Below are positions 1 through 11,934 of a stretch of 64,000 nucleotides of DNA, one piece after another (position 1 is the stretch's first letter; each line of letters starts with the position of its first letter). This DNA comes from Homarus americanus (taxonomy: Eukaryota; Arthropoda; Malacostraca; Decapoda; Nephropidae): NCBI RefSeq assembly GCF_018991925.1, contig NW_024711933.1:12501-76500 (forward strand), in the 5' to 3' direction. A program made the position numbers and the translations under genes. A model generated the notes under the pieces. It ran no database searches. It was not told the origin of the DNA and saw only the letters and a program-made list of their open reading frames with translations.

Positions 1-1614
1 TGCCTTAAACAATAGCATCTGTAAATTCTTGTTTTATTGAGACTGAAACCATTTGCCCGCCCTCAGTATCCCCAGTTAACCAGTTCAAGGCGCCCACCTC
101 CCTGCACTATAGGTACTTTTTTTTCAAATTCTCTGGTACTTGCAGCATCAGTTGCTGCAACTTATCACTGGCCGTTCTGTCGTAATGGAGCTTCAGATCT
201 TGTTTTACTTCACTGGTATCAACCTCCTGTTGCATTCTGAGCTATTATGTGAGGTCAGTGAGGGCTGCCGTGAGCTGAACGGTTTGATGTTCGGTGGCAG
301 CAATCTTTCTCTGGATTGGTCAATCCCATTCCTCAGTCTCGGTGAGTGGTACAAGGTATTGATCTTTCTCTGCTGGGGTTAAGTGAGGGGTGTTTCACTA
401 ATTTGGGAATGAAATTGACGCTGATAGCTTCTTCCAGAAGGTGGAGGAGGGTTTGATATCAGGGATGAATGCATCAGGTAGTTACAGCAATGCTTGACTC
501 CATGGGTGAATGCCGCAAAAGCTGCATGTGGCTCTGTGTTAGCAATCTCAGACAGAGCTTACGTTTAATAAACCATTCTTCCCTTTCCCTTACGTACTCG
601 GTCTTGAAGTCCGTCATGCCATTACTGCCCCTGAGTGTCTTTGGCCATCTTTGTTGTTTTGACCTCACTTCATAAAACACCTCATTGCCCGTTCGTAATG
701 TTCTGGCTTCACAATGAGGGAAGGACTTGCTGGCGTTTTGGGTGGTACCCTATTTAATGTGGACCTCGTCATGTTGCAGGTCCCACCACTTTGTTATTTC
801 CTCCACTTTTCCTGCTCCTGAGCCGTCAATGTACGCCGCCTTGACCTCAGTTGTTTAAGAATTTTTATTGTGTTGGAGCACTGATAGGCCTATTACGCCA
901 TTATTTCGTACAGCAAGATCCCCTGTTCCTCGAGTTGACTGTAGATGGTATCACCTCTTAGAAACTTGTTGTTTACTATGTAGAGGTCTGATATAGATTC
1001 CTATAGGAGTTTTTCAACATACATTGCAAAGCTTGGACACTTGATCTTGATGTTGTGCATTGTGGCCTTGCGGTTAAGTATGTTGAATGTATTTAAACGT
1101 CCACCAGGAGAAACGGCCTCACAATCATACTGGTCAAATATCGTTCTCGCCCAGCTTGAATGGCACGCCTCCCCTTCATCCTGGTGGCGGCACAAGCTTG
1201 CAGGTTCCTCAGTATACATTTCCGATGGTCGCCTCAGCACTTCCCCCTCCTAGGCCTACATCCTGGATTCTTATCGGGGAATGAAGCGACAGACCAAATC
1301 CAGAGCATGGGGGTGTTGGCATGCTTTCTTGCAAGGGCTGGCAATGGCCGTGCAGAGATCACTTGCTATGGGGTGCGACTTGGTGCTGAAGATGACTCTC
1401 CAACCGTTTGCATGTACAGACCTGAGGGGCCGGCCCCTTCCTATGTTTTCAGTGCCTTTTTCCACACCATCCCTCCTGTTATTTTTTCGAACAGGACAGC
1501 ATTTGGTGGGATATAGTCACCCTGGAACCTGATGCCTTTGTCTTCACTTGCAGGGATGTTTTTCTGGTTGTTTTAATGTCTCTCTGTTTATTGGCAGGAC
1601 CCCACCGGAGAATT
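1..1614 (-). pseudogene. Non-LTR retrotransposon relic, copy A (RT region)
   Basis: This is a degenerate minus-strand copy of the same reverse-transcriptase element found at 5363-6616 and 39818-41839. It runs off the left edge of the window, so its 3' end is not visible. It is the only copy that extends upstream of RT motif A, from about 1614 down to 1130, with pieces such as WRVIFST and a remnant of a Gly-Pro-Ser-Gly-Leu type motif near 1440. Motif A survives as FNILNRKA near 1070-1110. The YADD catalytic motif has decayed to YIDG near 825-840, so the enzyme is dead. Frameshifts and stops occur throughout. The 5' boundary falls at about 1614, against a CTA triplet array. Family assignment rests on alignment by eye to the better-preserved copies. 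Confidence 0.8.
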
Positions 1615-1650
1615 CTACTACTACTACTACTACTAACAACAACAACAGCA
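1615..1650. repeat. (CTA)n and (AAC)n microsatellite
   Basis: About seven CTA units followed by AAC units directly abut the 5' end of the copy A retroelement. Read on the element's sense strand the flank is (GTA)n. A short CCTAA run follows at 1698-1711. Confidence 0.9.
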
Positions 1651-1789
1651 TTAAAACACCAAAACCAAAACCCCGTTAAACCAACTTTCCATACACTAAC
1701 CTAACCTAACCTTTCCAAAGATTTAATTAATTTTTGGGTTAATTTTTTTTTCGAGGAATATATGATGATGAGGTCACTGGAGCCTGATA

Positions 1790-1960
<171 letters not shown>

Positions 1961-2019
1961 TTCTTTTTGTTGTTATTATTATTGTTGTTGTTCTAATCAT
2001 TTCATCAGCATCAGCAAAC

Positions 2020-2221
2020 ATGTACACGTAGATGGTGTACACGTAGATGGTGTACATGTAGAGGGTGTACATGTAGAGGGTGTACATGTAGAGGGTGTAC
2101 ATGTAGATGGTGTACATGTAGAGGGTGTACATGTAGAGGGTGTACATGTAGAGGGTGTACATGTAGAGGGTGTACATGTAGAGGGTGTACATGTAGAGGG
2201 TGTACATGTAGATGGTGTACA
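2020..2221. repeat. 15-bp minisatellite GTGTACATGTAGAGG
   Basis: About 13 tandem 15-bp units, with GAGG/GATG and ACATG/ACACG variants. Each unit contains the palindrome TGTACA. The period is a multiple of three, so the array stays open in all frames without being coding. Confidence 0.95.
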
Positions 2222-2250
2222 TTGTGTATAAGCTGAATCAAAGAAAACAT

Positions 2251-2272
2251 CTATCTATCTATCTATCTATCT
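2251..2272. repeat. (CTAT)n microsatellite
   Basis: A short tetranucleotide run of about five units at the edge of an AT-rich stretch. Confidence 0.9.
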
Positions 2273-3413
2273 TAAATTGCAAAAAAAAGGCGGAATGTGT
2301 ATTAGGTGTTTGTATTGTGTGTATGAGTATGGTTAAATGTATAGTTTGTATTTTTTAGTTAATATTTATTGGTGTTAACGATATTTTGAGTAAATTGTTA
2401 ATAATTGTATGTTAATATTATTTGTTGGGGAATAATATGAGTTGCAATTTTCATCTATTATGTTATCATAAGATTCCTAATATGTCTGGTGTAATAAGTA
2501 TTTTATTTTACCTTATATAACTATATTTAATCTTTAACGTAACCATCTATGATAATATATAATCGTTCTTGTTGAGGCGTGTTAGTTTTGATGAATTAGT
2601 TAAGTTTCCCATATAATAAAGAGAGGTTTTACATTTTCTCTCATTCTTTTTATTTTTTTACGACAGAGAATATGTAGAAAACGTGGCCTCAGGGATCTGT
2701 CTCTGTCTGTCTGTTTCATTGAATTTGTGATCTGTAAGCAGTTTTGAGAGTTCAGTTTATTGATATTTTATCCTTCTTCCTTGACTGACAGACGAGGAAG
2801 ACAACAGAAAACAACAGTACTTCACACAGAGGAAGAAAAGGTGGAGGAAGAGGATAGTTTGTACCAGGGTGAGTGATGTTTGTTTGTTTACATTCTCGTG
2901 TCGTTGTGTACATGGTCTGTGGGGAGGTGCCCAGGGTGAGTTTGTTTACTCTCTGACGTCCACAGTTATAAACCATTCTTGACGAAACTTTTTACACCTG
3001 CTCGTATTGGTCAACAGGTAGGGGGAGGGTTACTCTTTGGTCAATATTGGTGCAAGGTCATACCCAAGGTCACCCTCCATCATCTCCAACACCCCCATCA
3101 GTTCTGGACACACACACACACACACCTTCCCAAAACAGCATCGTGCCAACTTTGAACCCCTGATATGACCCTTTAAATTATGACGTCGATTTTCCACTGA
3201 CAATCTGCCATAAGTCAATTCCCTCTTATTATCCCAAGATACGATAAAATCACTTACGAGTTTTGGGGAGTCAGGTGAGGCGACTTACCATAGACGGGAG
3301 GGGAGGGAGGGAGGGAGAGATGTGTACAGGGGTAGGTTTATCTGTTGACTGTGTATGAGTTGATGAGGCTTCTACGATAATCCTGTGTTTACAGATTACT
3401 ACTCACTCTATCT
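2273..3413. other. AT-rich interval, no gene seen
   Basis: Non-repetitive AT-rich DNA to about 2650, then mixed sequence. It includes a short (CA)n run near 3108-3124 and a GGGA-rich run near 3297-3320. Frames of 62-74 codons on the minus strand have no recognisable domain or composition. Confidence 0.7.
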
Positions 3414-3620
3414 GGAGTGCGGTGGTCGAGTGGATACAGCGCTCGCCTCGTGTTCCATGTGTCGGTAGTTCGAGCCCCAGGTATTCCAAGTTTACAACTT
3501 GCGGAAATGAATGGGTTCGAGTGCAGTACTGCGCCATGATGCCTCCTTGTGTACCGAAGGCTTAGTATACAGTGTGCTGTATCTGCACTGTCCCTAACGA
3601 GCACTCATACTACTACTGGG
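3414..3620 (+). mobile_element. tRNA-derived SINE, family 1, copy 1
   Basis: The head has pol III internal promoter boxes in tRNA spacing. The A-box-like GTGGTCGAGTGG lies at 3422-3433 and the B-box-like TAGTTCGAGCCCC at 3466-3478. The body, including CTTGTGTACCGAAGG near 3545-3560, matches a second copy at 30608-30830, which shows that this is a dispersed family and not a lone tRNA pseudogene. The 3' end runs into an ACT triplet tail at 3607-3618. Head-to-tail orientation is plus. Confidence 0.75.
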
Positions 3621-4555
3621 CGTGAAATGGGAGGGGAGAGAGCGCATGGTGTTCGTGAGTGAGTCTCTGTTTATATGTGGCAAACGTATATATACTCGCA
3701 ATAGGTAAAACATCAACACATCATTACAAACTCAGTCCTTAGTAGCGTCAAGCTTCTGATTTCTCCCATGATTACGAACGTCACACACACACACACACAC
3801 ACAAGAAAATAAATAGTTTTAGTGAGGAGGTGAAGTGAGGCCATCGGGAGGCGGGCGGGGCGAGTCGGGCTAAAATCCCCAATTTCAGCGAGTCTTGTGG
3901 CGGGCTAAAGGGGGAGGGAGCCTTTCCTGGTGTTTTCGGCGCCAGCGAGTCATCTGCAGTTTGAAGTATTTTTGAGCTAAGTTAAGAAGAGTTATAGGAG
4001 GTAAAACTCCACATTTGAATTATATTTCGCGTCCCTTTACCAAATCTGGAGAGGAAGTTTGAGCGGCGTCGTGTGTGGGGAGAGAGAGAGAGAGAGAGAG
4101 AGGAAGGAAGCAGTCTGGTGTTTTTCCATGTGTGGTGTGAGTTATGATAGATGAGGTGACTGATCCGTCTTGAGCCGCGCGGATGGAGGCCACGAAACAA
4201 GTGAACATCGGAGAATCGTGGCTGTGAGAGACTTCCATCACTCCCCCTGGTGGTAGAAATTGATGTTATATAAAGAATTCAATACCAAGGTTATACAAAA
4301 TGGCTTTAACTTATTATTTATATATTCAATGTGTATTATTACTGGCTATAAGCATTTGTTAACATTTACACCAAACTTTCAGCGAATTGAGATCAGAATT
4401 CGATAGCAAAGTCATAGCAAGTATTGATATATAAATACTCACTATTCACATGACTAATTACAGAGTCATCGAAATTTTGTACATTAATTGAAGGTTTGGA
4501 GCAACATTACTGACCCCGAGTATTAAAGGGCTTTTAGACCAGTGCACTCTCATCA
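3621..4555. other. No gene; short CA and GA microsatellites
   Basis: Unique-looking sequence with (CA)n at about 3783-3803 and (GA)n at about 4080-4102. Short frames on the minus strand at 3982-4241 overlap the GA tract in shifted frames and are not credible genes. The 4260-4550 part is AT-rich. Confidence 0.7.
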
Positions 4556-4563
4556 TGCATATT

Positions 4564-4757
4564 ATTAATTATACATCTCTACCATCTCCAACACCTCCAT
4601 CATCTCCAACACCTCCATCATCTCCATCATCTCCAATACCTCCATCATCTCCAACACCTCCATCATCTCCAACACCTCCATCATCTCCAACACCTCCATC
4701 ATCTCCAACATCTCCATCATCTCCAACACCTCCAACACCACCACCACCACCTCCACC
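4564..4757. repeat. 18-bp minisatellite, CTCCATCATCTCCAACAC
   Basis: About ten units of an 18-bp C/T/A-rich repeat, ending in CCA triplets. It produces Pro/Ser-rich or Met/Glu-rich open frames on the two strands that are artefacts of a period divisible by three. Confidence 0.95.
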
Positions 4758-4796
4758 ACATGTTTGGCCAAAAAGTCATTTTTATCACATTACTCT

Positions 4797-5095
4797 CCGG
4801 CGTTTGTACCAGTGTTTGTTTCATTGGTTGTACCGTGTTTGTACCAGTGTTTGTTTCATTGGTTGTACCGTGTTTGTACCAGTGTTTGTTTCATCGGTTG
4901 TACCTTGTTTGTACCAGTGTTTGTACCAGTGTTTGTACCAGTGTTTGTTTCATTGGTTGTACCGTGTTAGTACCAGTGTTTGTTTCATTGGTTGTACCGT
5001 GTTTGTACCAGTGTTTGCTTCATTGTTTGTACCTTGTTTGTACCAGTGTTTGTTTCATTGTTTGTACCGTGTTTGTACCAGCGTTCGTATATCGT
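4797..5095. repeat. 35-bp minisatellite with core GTTTGTACCAGTGTTTGTTT
   Basis: About eight units of roughly 35 bp, each joining GTTTGTACC and CATTGGTTGTACC blocks. Near 4905-4945 a truncated 14-bp subunit (GTTTGTACCAGTGT) is amplified three times. The period is not a multiple of three, so the apparent Cys/Val-rich proteins rotate between frames. Confidence 0.93.
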
Positions 5096-5362
5096 TTATT
5101 ACGGGGTATTTTTAATAAAAGTCGATTAAAAACCGTAGGAGTGACGGAGCTTAACACTATCAGCTGCGACCAGTATGTGTGAGGGATCGAGGCTCACACA
5201 GTACAGGGAGCCTTTTATAGCTCGGCCAAATACTCTTTTGCAAGTAAATAGGTTTTGAGTTTAAGCCGTCGGGTCGAGCCATTCATTACGTTAATCAGAG
5301 AGCAATAGGCGTGGTCTGTTACACTGCCCTGCCGCCACTACCACACGCCTGTCTACTACTGC
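5096..5362. other. Unique flank of retroelement copy B
   Basis: No gene or repeat is recognised. It ends in CTACTACTGC at 5352-5361, a short TAC triplet run directly against the poly-T (poly-A on the element strand) of copy B. Confidence 0.7.
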
Positions 5363-6616
5363 TTTTTTTTAACGTGGCCTCCAGCCTCCCCTAATAACCA
5401 CACTTTCGCCGCTATTTGATACCCTTAATATTAAATATCCTAATACATAAGTAGCTATCCTAGCTTTGTTGAGTTAGTTGAGCAGCAGATCTATGCGGCA
5501 TTCAGTCAATATCTGCAGCAGTTGTTGGCTTTGGGGCAGAAGCTCTCGTTCCCCTGAGGCAGTGCAAAGCCGACCTAAGGTGAGAGAAGGACAGTCGACA
5601 TCTCATCCAGGCTGTAACATAGCTTCTGGGCTGCTGCTTCTGTTCGGAGATCACCTCCACGAGTCTGGCGTAGAAGCATCTTGCACTTGGGCCCATCCCA
5701 CCAGAGGTTGTGAACACTAGAGGAGTGAAGCTGCCTTGATCAACATTTTGAATTCTCTCCCCATATGCCCTTCTCTTGTCGTTCTCGTTCCTCCTATGCG
5801 CAGCATCGAGAGCTAGGTTACGGTGACAAACGGCCATGGGATAAAAAATCCTGATGTCGAAGAAAGCTCGCTGTCCACGCGTCCAGAATCCTCGAGCGCA
5901 GCGTCCACACGAACTTCGTTAGATGTGTTTGAAGTCCTGTGTTGGAAGATCTCGCCATCCAGTGGAAGGAGGTCCGGTTTCTGCGGCGTCCAGCAGATTT
6001 CCTTCAACATATTTGCTGTGAGATCCCTTACCTCGTCATGCCTCATGCATATGAAGCCCCCCTTCTTGCAAACCATGGCGTGATCGCCATCATAGGAATA
6101 GCCACACACGCATTGGGAGGGCAAACCTTCTACTGGCCGACCGTACCTTAGAGCAATGGCATCTGTAAATTCTTGTTTGTTAAGGCTGAAACCATTTGCC
6201 CTTATCGGTAACGTAGTTAGCCAGTTCGAGGCGCCCACCTCCTGCACTATAGCTACTTTTTTTGTCAAATTTTCTGGAACCAGCAGCAATAGTTGCTGCA
6301 ACATGTCATTTTGGCAGTGCTGCCGATATGTTGTAATGGACCTACGGATCTTATTAACTTCGCTGGTGTCCACTTCCCCTGTTGCATTCTGGGCTATTAT
6401 GTGGTCAGTGAGGGCTGCCGTGAGCTTAAGTGAATTTTGATGTTCAGAGTCAGCAATCTCCTCTGGATTAGTTAGTCCCATCCCTCCCAGTCTTGGTGGA
6501 AGTGCAAGAAGTGTTCTTTCTACTAGGGTTAAGTCGTGGTGTTTCACTAGTTTGGGAATGAACTTGACACTGATTGCTTCTTCCAAAGGGTGGAGGAGGG
6601 GTCGGATCTCTGGGAT
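5363..6616 (-). pseudogene. Non-LTR retrotransposon, copy B (RT thumb to C-terminal nuclease region and 3' UTR)
   Basis: This is a minus-strand, 5'-truncated copy with an intact 3' end. The poly-A tail is T8 at 5363-5370, the 3' UTR runs to about 5501 and the stop codon is near 5502. The coding part begins downstream of the RT catalytic motifs. In order it holds the RT thumb (LPPRLGGMGLTNPEE), a linker, a CxC-x7-H-x3-C zinc-like motif (CVCGYSYDGDHAMVC), then RHDEVRD and a nuclease-like block ending DAAHRRNENDKRR. A one-base loss near 5900 splits the frame, and a homologous FDP is FYP here. The zinc-like motif followed by RHD and a DV..DIR block resembles the restriction-like endonuclease end of R2/NeSL/R4-type elements. 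That clade assignment is inference. Confidence 0.85.
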
Positions 6617-6690
6617 GCTACTACTACTATTACTATTACTACTACTAATAATAATAACAACAACAACAACAACACTTACCACCACTACCT
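6617..6690. repeat. (TAC)n and (AAC)n microsatellite at the 5' end of copy B
   Basis: TAC/TAT/AAT/AAC triplets begin exactly where homology to the element stops. On the element's sense strand this is (GTA)n, as in the other copies. Confidence 0.9.
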
Positions 6691-6699
6691 ACAACCACT

Positions 6700-7100
6700 T
6701 CCTCTCCCACTCCCCTCTCCCCTCTTCCTTCCTCCCTTCTACCTCTTTTTTCCTGGAAGCATCCTCCTCTTCCTTTTCTCCTCCACCCTCCTCCCCTCCC
6801 TCCCCTCCTCCTCCCCCCTCCCTGCACCTCCTCCTCCTCCTCCTCCTCCTCCTCCTCCTCTTCCTTTCTCCTCCACCACCTCCTCCTCCTCCTCCCACCC
6901 CTCCTCCTCCTCCCCCTTCCTGCCTCTCCTCCCTCCTCCTCCCTCCTCCTCCCCCTCCCCTGCCTCCTCCTCCTCCCTCCCTCCTCCCCTCCCTCCTCCC
7001 TCCTCCCTCCTCCTCCCTCCTCCTCCTCCTCCCTCCCCTCCTCCTTCCCCCTCCTGCCTCCTCCTCCCCCCTCCCTGCCTCCTCCCCCTCCTCCTCATCA
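6700..7100. repeat. CCT/CTCC-rich polypyrimidine tract, about 400 bp
   Basis: Strongly strand-biased (CCT)n and CCTCCC repeats. Pro/Ser/Leu-rich frames on plus and Gly/Arg/Glu-rich frames on minus are low-complexity artefacts. Confidence 0.93.
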
Positions 7101-7167
7101 ATCAGATAGTCAGGCATCACACAGGAACTTATCTCAGTTTTGTTTGTTTTTTTATTTATCCCCCCCA

Positions 7168-7170
<3 letters not shown>

Positions 7171-7244
<74 letters not shown>

Positions 7245-7296
7245 TGGGTGTGTGTGTGTGTGGGTGTGTGGGTGGGTGGGTGGGTGGGTGGGTGGG
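7171..7296. repeat. (GT)n then (GGGT)n microsatellite
   Basis: About 35 GT units followed by GGTG/GGGT units at 7260-7296. Confidence 0.97.
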
Positions 7297-8020
7297 TTCC
7301 AATCATCAATTTCCTTTCATTTTTATTTCTTTATTAATCACTAAATCTCTATAAATCCTTACTCTAATTAACCCCCCCTTTTTTAAATCCCAATTATTCC
7401 CAAGTAATCCTTCAAAATACCTGTCATTTAATTAGACCTACTTTAAAATATCTTCGGTGTCAGGTAACTTACTTTATTTTCTCAATGTTTAAATCAGTTT
7501 CTAAATCGATACTTTAGATTTTAATAGTTTACTTTAACTTCTAATTTATTTACTTTAATTTCGTGTAAGTTACTTTTTTTTATTTCCAGCTCTTTACTTA
7601 AATTTCTACTCGCTTACTTTAACTCTAACTCTCTACTTACATTTCTACTCATCTACTTTAGTCTCTGCCTACTAAACAGCGGGAGCCTCAGCAGCGGGAG
7701 CCTCAGGAGCGGGAGCCTCACTAGACCAGGTAAAATTTCCCCTCCAGCCTCACTAACTCGTCCTGATTAATTAAGAGGAACCTTGAGTGATTTTCCTTCC
7801 ACGAGTTGGTTGCCTTTTAATGATGTACCTGGGAGGGGGAGGGGCAGGAGGTGGGGTGCGGCAGGAGGTGGGGTGCGGCTGGAGGATGGAGTGGTGAAGG
7901 GTTAAGGGGTGGAGTAGGGAAGGAGGGGTTGGGTTAGTGGTGGAGAGGGGAAGTAGTGGAGGAGGTGGGGAACGGTTGGAGGATGGAGTGATGCCCAATT
8001 TGCTCCCCCATAAGGTCACC
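7297..8020. other. AT-rich interval with small 12-bp repeat, no gene
   Basis: AT-rich to about 7670. Three near-copies of GCGGGAGCCTCA follow at 7679-7722, then a G-rich stretch with paired GGAGGTGGGGTGCGGC units at 7840-7880. No coding signal is recognised. Confidence 0.75.
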
Positions 8021-8023
8021 CCA

Positions 8024-8108
8024 CCCCACCTCACCTCACCTCACCTCACCTCACCTCACCTCACCTCACCCCACCTCACCTCACCTCACCTCACCTCACC
8101 TCACCCCA
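8024..8108. repeat. (CCTCA)n pentamer array
   Basis: About 16 CCTCA units with rare CCCCA variants. The pentamer differs by one base from the CCTAA telomere-like unit and also occurs fused to CCTAA at 17410-17457. Confidence 0.95.
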
Positions 8109-8299
8109 CCCTCCTTCCTTCTTGGTTTTACAGATATACAAGGGTAAGTAAGTTCTTCGCCAGGCGTAGACACACCTTCGCCAGCCCAGCAGGTTCCACA
8201 ATAACATTTCCTGTGCGTTATAAGAGAGAGCGTGGCGGGTGGTCGGTCTGGATGCAGGTATTTGAACACGACTCAACCCAACCAGACTCACCCTAATCT

Positions 8300-8665
8300 A
8301 ACACTACACTGCACTACACTATACACTACACTATACACTACACTGCACACTACACTACGCACTACACTACGCACTACACTACACTACGCACTACACTACA
8401 CACTACACTACACTACACTACCTACACTACACACTACACTGCACTACACACTATACACTACACTACACTACACTACACACTACACTACACACTACACTAC
8501 ACACTACACTATACACACACACTACACACTACACTACACACTACTACACTACACTACACACTGCACTACACACTACACTACACACTACTACACACTATAC
8601 ACACTACACTACACACTACACTATACACACTACACTACACACTACACTACACACTACACTACACA
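8300..8665. repeat. (ACTAC)n pentamer-derived array
   Basis: Roughly 365 bp of CACTA/ACTAC units with frequent two-base insertions (ACACACTAC, CTATACACTA). The Thr/Tyr/His-rich open frame across it is an artefact. Confidence 0.95.
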
Positions 8666-8669
8666 GTAC

Positions 8670-8801
8670 ACGACACTAAATATTCTTTTTTACGACGAAT
8701 TAAGAAAATTTCTCCGGGAAAAAACAACAAACATTTTTTGGACCAATTTAAAGATAATTTAATCGCGGTAAAGTCTGTATTACGACCTGGACCACGATAT
8801 T

Positions 8802-8839
<38 letters not shown>

Positions 8840-9073
8840 TCATGAAAATTATTTACCCTGGGAAGATAATGGTGACTGGGGGGGGGGTGGAGGTAGGAGG
8901 GAGAAAGAGGCAGAATGGGAGGATGAAAGCGAAGGAAGAGGGTGAATGGAACAAAAAAAAATTAATGATAAGAGAAATGAATAATTAACTTCGTATTATC
9001 CCACTCCTCACATTTATCAAGTTAACCATTACTACCAAACAAGGCAATTATGTACACATCAGCCTGATTGGGT

Positions 9074-9112
<39 letters not shown>

Positions 9113-9590
9113 TGTGTATCGGTAAAAACGTCAATTGTCAAACCACTGTCCAACTACCTCGGTCATAATTCGGTTGACGACCATTGTGTGTTTTTCGGAG
9201 TTGGGAGGGGTGTGAGGGTAGTCAGAGGTGGGGGGTGAGGGGAAAGGATGAAGTGTATTCTATCTCATTATCGTAGTGGAAGCTAAGAGAGAGAGTGTAC
9301 TGGGGAATATTATATTTGCTGTGTCTTCTGTTTGTTTTGGAGGCTGAGGGAGGAGGAGGAAAGAGGAGAAATATCTCTAAGGGAAGGGGAGGAGAGGTGA
9401 GGGGAGACAAATGAAGGGTTAAGGGAGGTAAAATAAGACGCACGCCACAACAACAGGGTGTGTGTGTGTGTGTGAGAGTGCGCCCTGATAATTTTTGTGA
9501 TGATATTGGCTCTCCCTTCCCTTCCGTTCCACCCTTCCTTCCTTTTCCTCACTCCTTCTCTTCCCTCCTCTCCGTACCCTTTCTTTCTCG
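8670..9590. other. No gene; (GT)n at 8800-8838 and (GA)n at 9075-9107
   Basis: Mixed sequence with short microsatellites, including a (GT)n run at 9459-9474 and a GGGAGGTGA-rich stretch at 9200-9430. No coding signal is recognised on either strand. Confidence 0.75.
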
Positions 9591-9595
9591 TGGGG

Positions 9596-9780
9596 TAGGT
9601 CTGCTGGGGTCTGCTGGGGTCGGTCTGCTGGGGTAGGTCTTCTGGGGTCTGCTGGGGTGGGTCTGCTGGGTCTGCTGGGGTCTGCTGGGGAGGTCTGTAG
9701 GGGGGTCTGCTGGGGGGGTCTGCTGGGGTCTGCTGGGTAGGTCTGCTGGGGGAGGTGCTGGGGTCTGCTGGGGTCTGTGC
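9596..9780. repeat. 10-bp minisatellite TCTGCTGGGG
   Basis: About 18 units of GTCTGCTGGG with expansions of the G-run and GGTAG interruptions. It is strongly G/T-biased on the plus strand. Confidence 0.93.
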
Positions 9781-9789
9781 CATCACCTA

Positions 9790-10080
9790 CCTCTCGACTC
9801 ATTCTCCCCACACCCTCTCTTTTCACCCCACCTCTTCCCCCACCTACTCACTAACCCAGCCTTCTCAATCCACCCACCCTCTCCCACCGGCTGACACACC
9901 ACACTGCCCCACCAACCCAGGGGTGCGAGGACGGAGAGTGGGGGGAGGATGAACCATCCAGGTAGAGGAGAGAAAAACAAGGGAGGGAGGAGAGGCGCAA
10001 TTACCGCTCAACGATGAAAACAAACTGCTCGCTCCACTCTCCTCTGATCTGACTGATTCCGTGGTGCTGGGTGAGGGTGT

Positions 10081-10083
<3 letters not shown>
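9790..10083. other. C-rich then mixed sequence, no gene
   Basis: CACC/CTCC-rich to about 9930, then unremarkable sequence. Nothing is recognised. Confidence 0.65.
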
Positions 10084-10115
<32 letters not shown>

Positions 10116-10212
10116 TATCTGATTGATTGATAGCGATGATAGATAAAGAGAAAAATAAATTGATAGAAAAGACGACAGACAGACAGACAGACAGACAGAC
10201 AGATGCACACAC

Positions 10213-10251
<39 letters not shown>

Positions 10252-10258
10252 CAGACAG
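10084..10258. repeat. (GA)n and (CAGA)n microsatellites
   Basis: (GA)n at 10084-10113, then two CAGA blocks at 10168-10203 and 10214-10258 separated by a short CA run. Confidence 0.95.
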
Positions 10259-10329
10259 AGGGACTCCAAGACGGTGGTAATGATGTTTGGAGTTGAAAAA
10301 AAACCCTCCAAATGATATATGAACTCACC

Positions 10330-10470
10330 ATTACTACTACCACCACTACCACCACTATTACTACTACCACCACCACCACTACCACTACCACTACCACCAC
10401 CACCAACACCACCACTACCACTACCACCACCAACACCACCACTACCACCACCACCACTACAGCACCACTT
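10330..10470. repeat. (ACC/ACT)n triplet array
   Basis: About 45 triplets dominated by ACC and ACT. It is a poly-Thr artefact on plus and poly-Val on minus. Confidence 0.95.
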
Positions 10471-10519
10471 ACGACAGTCCTAATTAATTCCCTGAAATGA
10501 TTAGAATGAATCCAATCCT

Positions 10520-10815
10520 GTGTGTGTGTAGGAGGGGGAGTTGGAGGAAGTGGGAGAGGTGGAGGGGGAGACAGAGGCTGGAGAGTGGAGGGATTGTGGA
10601 GGGAAGGTGGAGGGAAGTGGAGGGAGGTGGAGGAGTTGGAGGAAGTGGAGGAGGTGGAGGAGGTTGGAGGGAGGTGGAGGAGGTGGAGGGAGGTGGAGGG
10701 AGTTGGAGAGGTGGAGGGAAGTGAAGGGGGATAGATGGAGAAGGAAGTGGAGGAAAATGGAGAAGAAAGGGAGGGAGAGGTGGAGGAGGAGGAAGGGGGG
10801 AGTAGAGAGGGTCTG
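10520..10815. repeat. GGAGGTGGA-type purine-rich minisatellite
   Basis: Roughly 300 bp of degenerate GGTGGAGGAAGT units, G/A-rich on plus. No gene. Confidence 0.9.
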
Positions 10816-10854
10816 GAGGGAGAGATGAGGCAACACTCCTCCAAATGCACCAGA

Positions 10855-11092
10855 AATGCCGTCTAATGCCCAAAAATGCCCCTAAATTCCCCAAATGCCC
10901 CAAAATACTCCTCCAAATGCCCCAAACATGCCCCCGAATGCCCCTAAATGTCTCAAAATACCTCTAAATCACCCCAAAACAACCCCAATGCCCCCCAAAT
11001 GCCACACAAATGCCCCCAAAATGCCCTCCAAATGCCCCCTAATGCCACCAAATGCCCCAGAAATGCCACCAAATGTTCCAAAATGCCCAATC
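10855..11092. repeat. 13-bp-like minisatellite, core CCCCAAATGCC
   Basis: About 18 degenerate units of CCCCMAAATGCC. The His/Pro/Asn-rich frame across it is not credible as a gene. Confidence 0.92.
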
Positions 11093-11569
11093 TTATTATA
11101 AATAGTGGTAATATGACAGTCGCCTACAGTCTCATGCTCAGAGCCTTACTGGATATAGCAACACCTCTCTTTAACGATACAGTATATGATATGTTAAAGG
11201 GGGGGGGGATGGGTCCTCTCTTCCTCTCTCCTTTCTTTCTTTCCTCCTTTCTCTCTTTCTCTTCCCTCTCCCTCCTCTTTTCTTCCTTCTTCCCCTACCC
11301 CCTCCCTTCCCCCCAACTCCCTCCCCTTATTTTTATCCCACTCTTCTTCCCTCCCCCGCTCCCCCTATTCCTCAATCCCTCCTCTTCCCTCTTCTCTCCC
11401 CTCTCCCCCTCTCTCCCCTCTCCCTCTCTCTCCCCTCTCCCTAAGTTCGACACTAAAAAACCTCTCTATGTGTAGTGGCGTCATAAATAAAGTTATTCTA
11501 CATCATCAACCAACACCACCGTATTGGAAGGTGGTGGTGATGGTGTGGGGGGAGTGTTCATGCCGAAGG
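11093..11569. other. Unique sequence and CT-rich tract, no gene
   Basis: Short unique stretch at 11100-11195, then a CTTTCTCCCTC-rich polypyrimidine tract to about 11445. No coding signal. Confidence 0.75.
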
Positions 11570-11800
11570 TGTTCTACAGGAGTGTTCTTGTTCACTTTAG
11601 ATCAATATTATGTTATCCAGGGGCCTTCTTGTTCATTTTAGTTCATCTTATGTTCTTCAGATGTTCTTGTTTACTTTAGTTCACACGAGTATGTTCTCTA
11701 GGCATGTTAGTGTTCACGTTAGTTCAATATTATGTTCTCCGGGAGTCTTTTTGTTCATTTTAGTTCATCCTGTGTTGTTCAGGCGTGTTCTTGTTCATCG
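11570..11800. repeat. Degenerate minisatellite of about 45 bp with core TGTTCTTGTTCA
   Basis: About five diverged units, each combining GTTCTTGTTCACTTTAGTTC with TATGTTCTCCAGG-like sequence. Confidence 0.8.
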
Positions 11801-11934
11801 ACACACCTGAGGCGAGAATTAGTTAGTTAAATTAGCCTTCAGTCTCATTACCAACAGGTGTTTCAGACTGTAATAATAATCCCTTCAGTCTGAATGGTTC
11901 TGTCAGTGTGGGCTTGACAGTCTAATTGCTACCA

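Noticed and set aside
5823..6440. Plus-strand frames of 70-94 codons
   Set aside because: Antisense shadows of the copy B retroelement.
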